Origin: Chloroflexota bacterium
GTDB taxonomy: Bacteria > Chloroflexota > Limnocylindria > Limnocylindrales > CSP1-4
Reading direction: 5' to 3'
DNA length: 16,374 nucleotides
Assembly: GCA_021789355.1 (NCBI GenBank)
Contig: JAJYJR010000056.1
Location: forward strand, 1-16,374
How positions within the stretch are numbered: the stretch's first letter is position 1; every line of letters starts with the position of its first letter. The notes under the pieces were generated by a model. It worked only from the letters and a program-made list of their open reading frames with translations, did not search any database and was not told where the DNA came from. Positions 14,099-16,374 of the stretch are shown piece after piece. Both the position numbers and the translations under genes were made by a program.

Positions 14099-14462
14099 GT
14101 GAGGCCCCCAGACGCCCTCCCCCGCCCGCATCCGATCGACCATCGCGACCATCGCCGCGGCGCCCGAGGACCTGCGCGAGCTGCGCGCCTTCTACAAGGC
14201 CCTGGCCGATGTCACCCGCCTGCGCATCGTGCGGCGGCTCGCCGAGGCGCCGGCCACGGTCACCGACCTGGTGGAGCTGGTCGACCTGTCGCAGCCGCTC
14301 GTCTCCTGGCACCTGCGCACGCTCCGTGCGGCCGGACTGGTCGAGACGAGGCGGGTCGGGCGCGAGGTGATCTGCTCGCTCCGGCACGACGCGTTCGAGC
14401 GGTTCGAGCGGCGGCAGGAGGAGCTCTTCGCCCCCGTAACCACCACCGCGGTCGTCTCGTGA
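14099..14462 (+). CDS. ArsR-family winged-helix transcriptional regulator, 5' end uncertain
   Basis: The family core reads LRAFYKALADVTRLRIVRRL, then the recognition helix LSQPLVSWHLRTLRAAGLVE and the wing ETRRVGREVICSLR. ArsR proteins are dimeric repressors released by metal or another signal; no CxC metal motif is visible in the expected helix, only one Cys, so a non-metal signal is likely. The start is a problem: the coding frame is open from 14103 to the stop at 14460-14462 (119 codons) but contains no ATG, GTG or TTG before GTG 14229, which would remove the first conserved helices. GTG 14099 is well placed after the promoter but is one frame off; losing one C in the CCCCC run at 14105-14109 would join them. 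Either that run is miscounted or a rare start is used. Its stop overlaps the next gene (GTGA), implying coupling to lipid genes it may control. Confidence 0.75.
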
Positions 14463-15154
14463 CCGAGCATTCGCTGGTGCCCCCGTCGGCCAGGGCCCGG
14501 ATCAAGGCGCTGGCCGTTCCGCTCGCGCTGGCGCTGGGGCGTGCGGGCCTCACGCCCAACGGGCTGACCGTGATCGGCTTCGCCGGCGTGTGCGGGGCGG
14601 GCGGTCTGGCCGCAACCGGCCAATGGGTGAGCGCCGGCATCGTCAGCCTGCTGTTCGCGGCCTTCGACATGCTCGACGGCGGCCTCGCGCGCGCGACGGG
14701 CCGGGTCTCCCGGTTCGGGGCGTTCCTCGACAGCACGCTGGATCGCGCCGGAGAAGGCGTGCTGTACGCCGGTATCGTGGCCGGCACCGCATCGGTGGCC
14801 GATCGAGCGATCCCGGCCCTCGCCGGGATCGCCATGATCGCGGCGTTCCTGGTGAGCTACACCCGGGCCAGGGCCGAGGGGCTCGGCTTCGGGGGCGACG
14901 TCGGCGTGGCGCCGAGGGCGGAACGCGTCGTCATCATGGGTCTGGGCCTCATCGCGACCGGCCTGGCCGGAGGCATGACCGCGCCGGTCGGAGCCGGCGG
15001 CCTGCTGGCGCTTCCCGGCGGGGCCGCGCTCGTCCTGCACAGTGGCCAGCCGTGGCTGGCGGCGACCCTCGGAATCCTGTTCATCCTGAGCACGATCACG
15101 GTGCTCCAGCGGATCTGGCATGTACGCGCGCAGGCGCGCCAAGCGGAGGAGTAG
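14459..15154 (+). CDS. CDP-alcohol phosphatidyltransferase, probable phosphatidylinositol-phosphate synthase
   Basis: A 231-residue membrane enzyme. The complete family signature D-x2-DG-x2-AR-x8-G-x3-D-x3-D is present: Asp70, Asp73, Gly74, Ala77, Arg78, Gly87, Asp91 and Asp95. These acidic residues bind the metal ions that activate CDP-diacylglycerol displacement. SYTRARAEG (133-141) resembles the segment of PgsA/phosphatidylinositol-phosphate synthases that helps bind substrate, and about six hydrophobic segments are evident. The next gene makes inositol phosphate, so the favoured reaction is CDP-diacylglycerol plus inositol phosphate giving phosphatidylinositol phosphate and CMP. Glycerol 3-phosphate as acceptor is the main alternative. 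The GTG start overlaps the ArsR stop by four bases and fixes the N-terminus; the frame's upstream extension is only an out-of-frame reading of the ArsR gene. Confidence 0.85.
   Translation: MTEHSLVPPSARARIKALAVPLALALGRAGLTPNGLTVIGFAGVCGAGGLAATGQWVSAGIVSLLFAAFDMLDGGLARATGRVSRFGAFLDSTLDRAGEGVLYAGIVAGTASVADRAIPALAGIAMIAAFLVSYTRARAEGLGFGGDVGVAPRAERVVIMGLGLIATGLAGGMTAPVGAGGLLALPGGAALVLHSGQPWLAATLGILFILSTITVLQRIWHVRAQARQAEE
15145..15151 (+). promoter_or_regulatory. Shine-Dalgarno for inositol-3-phosphate synthase
   Basis: GGAGGAG inside the last codons of the transferase gene, nine bases before GTG 15161. It decides the GTG start, which is otherwise unsupported by any nearby ATG. Confidence 0.7.
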
Positions 15155-15160
15155 GCACAG

Positions 15161-16374
15161 GTGGACGACACCACGAAGCTGACACCGGCGTCCCCGGAGG
15201 GGAACGGCAACGGCCACGCATCCCGGGCCAAGCGCAAGGACGGGAAGATCCGCGTCGCGATCATCGGCGTGGGCAACTGCGCCAGCAGCCTGGTCCAGGG
15301 CCGCTACTACTACGAGAACGCGGAACCTGGCGACTTCATCCCCGGGATCATGCACGTCGACCTGGGCGGCTACCACATCCGGGACATCGAGTTCGTTGCG
15401 GCCTTCGACATCGACAAGAACAAGGTCGGCAAGGACCTGTCCGAGGCGATCTACGCCAAACCCAACAACACGTACGTCTTCCAGCAGGTCCCCAGCCTGG
15501 GCGTGCCGGTCGAGCGCGGCATGACCCACGACGGGCTGGGCAAGTACCTGAGCCAGATCATCGAGAAGGCGCCCGGCCCCACCGCCGACATCACCGGCAT
15601 CCTGCGGGAGCGCGACGTCGACGTCGTCATCAACTACCTCCCGGTCGGCTCCGAGGAAGCCACGAAGTGGTACGTCGAGCAGGCGCTGAACGCGGGCGTG
15701 GCGGTCGTCAACTGCATCCCCGTCTTCATCGGCCGCGAGCCGTACTGGCAGCGCCGATTCGCCGAGGCGGGCCTGCCGATCATCGGCGATGACATCAAGA
15801 GCCAGGTTGGCGCCACCATCAGCCACCGTGTCCTGACCCGCCTCTTCATGGACCGCGGCGTCAAGCTGGATCGGACCTACCAGCTGAACTTCGGCGGGAA
15901 CACGGACTTCCTCAACATGCTCGAGCGCGAGCGGCTCGAGTCCAAGAAGATCTCCAAGACCAACGCGGTCACGTCCATGCTCGACTACGACCTCGATCCC
16001 GACGACATCCACGTGGGGCCCTCGGACCACGTGCCCTGGCTCCAGGACCGCAAGTGGTGCTACATCCGGATGGAAGGCACCACCTTCGGCGACGTCCCGC
16101 TCAATGCCGAGCTGAAGCTCGAGGTGTGGGACAGCCCGAACAGCGCCGGCGTCGTGATCGACGCGGTGCGCTGCCTGAAGCTCGGCCTCGACCGGGGCCT
16201 GAGCGGCACGCTCGTCGCGCCGTCCTCGTACTTCATGAAGAGCCCGCCGATCCAGGTCCACGACGACATCGCGCACCAGCGGGTCGAGGCCTTCATCGCG
16301 GGCACGGACACCGAGGTGCTGCACGGCGACGAGCCGGCACAGCCGAAGCGCCCGACCCGGAAGCTGTCGAGCCC
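15161..16374 (+). CDS. ino1: Inositol-3-phosphate synthase (myo-inositol-1-phosphate synthase), runs off the window
   Basis: 404 codons are visible without a stop. The enzyme converts glucose 6-phosphate to inositol 3-phosphate with bound NAD. After a hydrophilic 29-residue N-terminal extension the Rossmann motif reads [10 protein letters not shown] (about 35-44). Further family blocks are [64 protein letters not shown] and [21 protein letters not shown]; these are the compact bacterial type seen in Actinobacteria and Chloroflexi. It already exceeds the roughly 360-370 residues of that type, with a polar tail after [13 protein letters not shown], so little should be missing. It starts six bases after the transferase gene. 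A specific role in inositol-lipid supply is inferred from that pairing; free inositol or other inositol products remain possible. Confidence 0.95.
   Translation, partial: MDDTTKLTPASPEGNGNGHASRAKRKDGKIRVAIIGVGNCASSLVQGRYYYENAEPGDFIPGIMHVDLGGYHIRDIEFVAAFDIDKNKVGKDLSEAIYAKPNNTYVFQQVPSLGVPVERGMTHDGLGKYLSQIIEKAPGPTADITGILRERDVDVVINYLPVGSEEATKWYVEQALNAGVAVVNCIPVFIGREPYWQRRFAEAGLPIIGDDIKSQVGATISHRVLTRLFMDRGVKLDRTYQLNFGGNTDFLNMLERERLESKKISKTNAVTSMLDYDLDPDDIHVGPSDHVPWLQDRKWCYIRMEGTTFGDVPLNAELKLEVWDSPNSAGVVIDAVRCLKLGLDRGLSGTLVAPSSYFMKSPPIQVHDDIAHQRVEAFIAGTDTEVLHGDEPAQPKRPTRKLSS

Noticed and set aside
14229..14462. GTG 14229 as the true ArsR start
   Set aside because: It would cut off the conserved FYKALADVTRLRIV helix region that the same frame encodes immediately upstream.
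14192..16324. A 710-codon minus-strand open frame opposite the phosphatidyltransferase and ino1
   Set aside because: Composition is that of an antisense shadow (Asp/Val/Arg/Gly/His-rich), and the plus strand carries complete diagnostic motifs of two enzymes.

Overview
The window is about 16.4 kb of GC-rich bacterial DNA, densely packed with genes and with strong G/C preference at third codon positions. The gene set is a 14-subunit-type complex I operon end, a trehalose-phosphate phosphatase, a TlpA-like thioredoxin, a sortase-fold protein, a SpoIID-domain protein with Ig-like repeats, and inositol-lipid genes. This suits an environmental, uncultivated-type Chloroflexota (Limnocylindria-like) or a related terrestrial lineage, with high-GC Actinobacteria as the alternative. 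The lineage is inferred from gene content only; no rRNA or tRNA gene is visible.

Layout. Positions 1-5006 (+) hold the 3' end of the nuo operon: the last codons of nuoK, then nuoL, nuoM and nuoN, tightly spaced and with the proton-channel Lys/Glu residues intact. Positions 4969-6671 (-) hold a thioredoxin-fold lipoprotein-like or membrane-anchored protein followed by otsB, coupled through a GTGA stop/start overlap. A short divergent promoter region separates these from a sortase-fold gene (6761-7528, +) whose catalytic Cys is replaced by Ser. A 14-TM DHA2-type MFS exporter (7529-9097, -) converges on it stop to stop, and a secreted SpoIID/Ig-like protein (9132-10772, -) lies upstream of the exporter. 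Next come an EamA/DMT permease (11025-11954, -) with a small overlapping upstream ORF, a 3' remnant of a LuxR-type regulator (about 12095-12232, -), and an AlbA_2/GHKL/winged-helix protein (12316-13752, -) behind an AT-rich promoter with phased operator-like sites. The right end (14049-16374, +) is an apparent operon: an ArsR-type repressor with a near-perfect 26-bp palindrome at its promoter, a CDP-alcohol phosphatidyltransferase, and inositol-3-phosphate synthase running off the edge.

How the genes work together. NuoL/M/N are the three antiporter-like proton-pumping subunits of NADH:quinone oxidoreductase. Ino1 makes inositol 3-phosphate from glucose 6-phosphate, and the adjacent transferase carries the full CDP-alcohol signature, so the pair probably makes phosphatidylinositol phosphate under ArsR control. 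Several first-of-unit genes show a TANNNT-like -10 box only 8-11 nt before the start codon and no Shine-Dalgarno sequence, which suggests leaderless mRNAs. Internal genes (nuoM, nuoN, ino1) and the SpoIID gene have clear Shine-Dalgarno sequences.

Least conventional items: the Ser-for-Cys sortase, the phased repeats before the AlbA_2 gene, the ArsR palindrome with an apparent reading-frame break in its first codons, the tandem 16-bp repeats before the SpoIID gene, and the 29-codon CxxC ORF overlapping the eamA start. I do not see a CRISPR array, an insertion sequence, a prophage or a clearly new multi-gene system.
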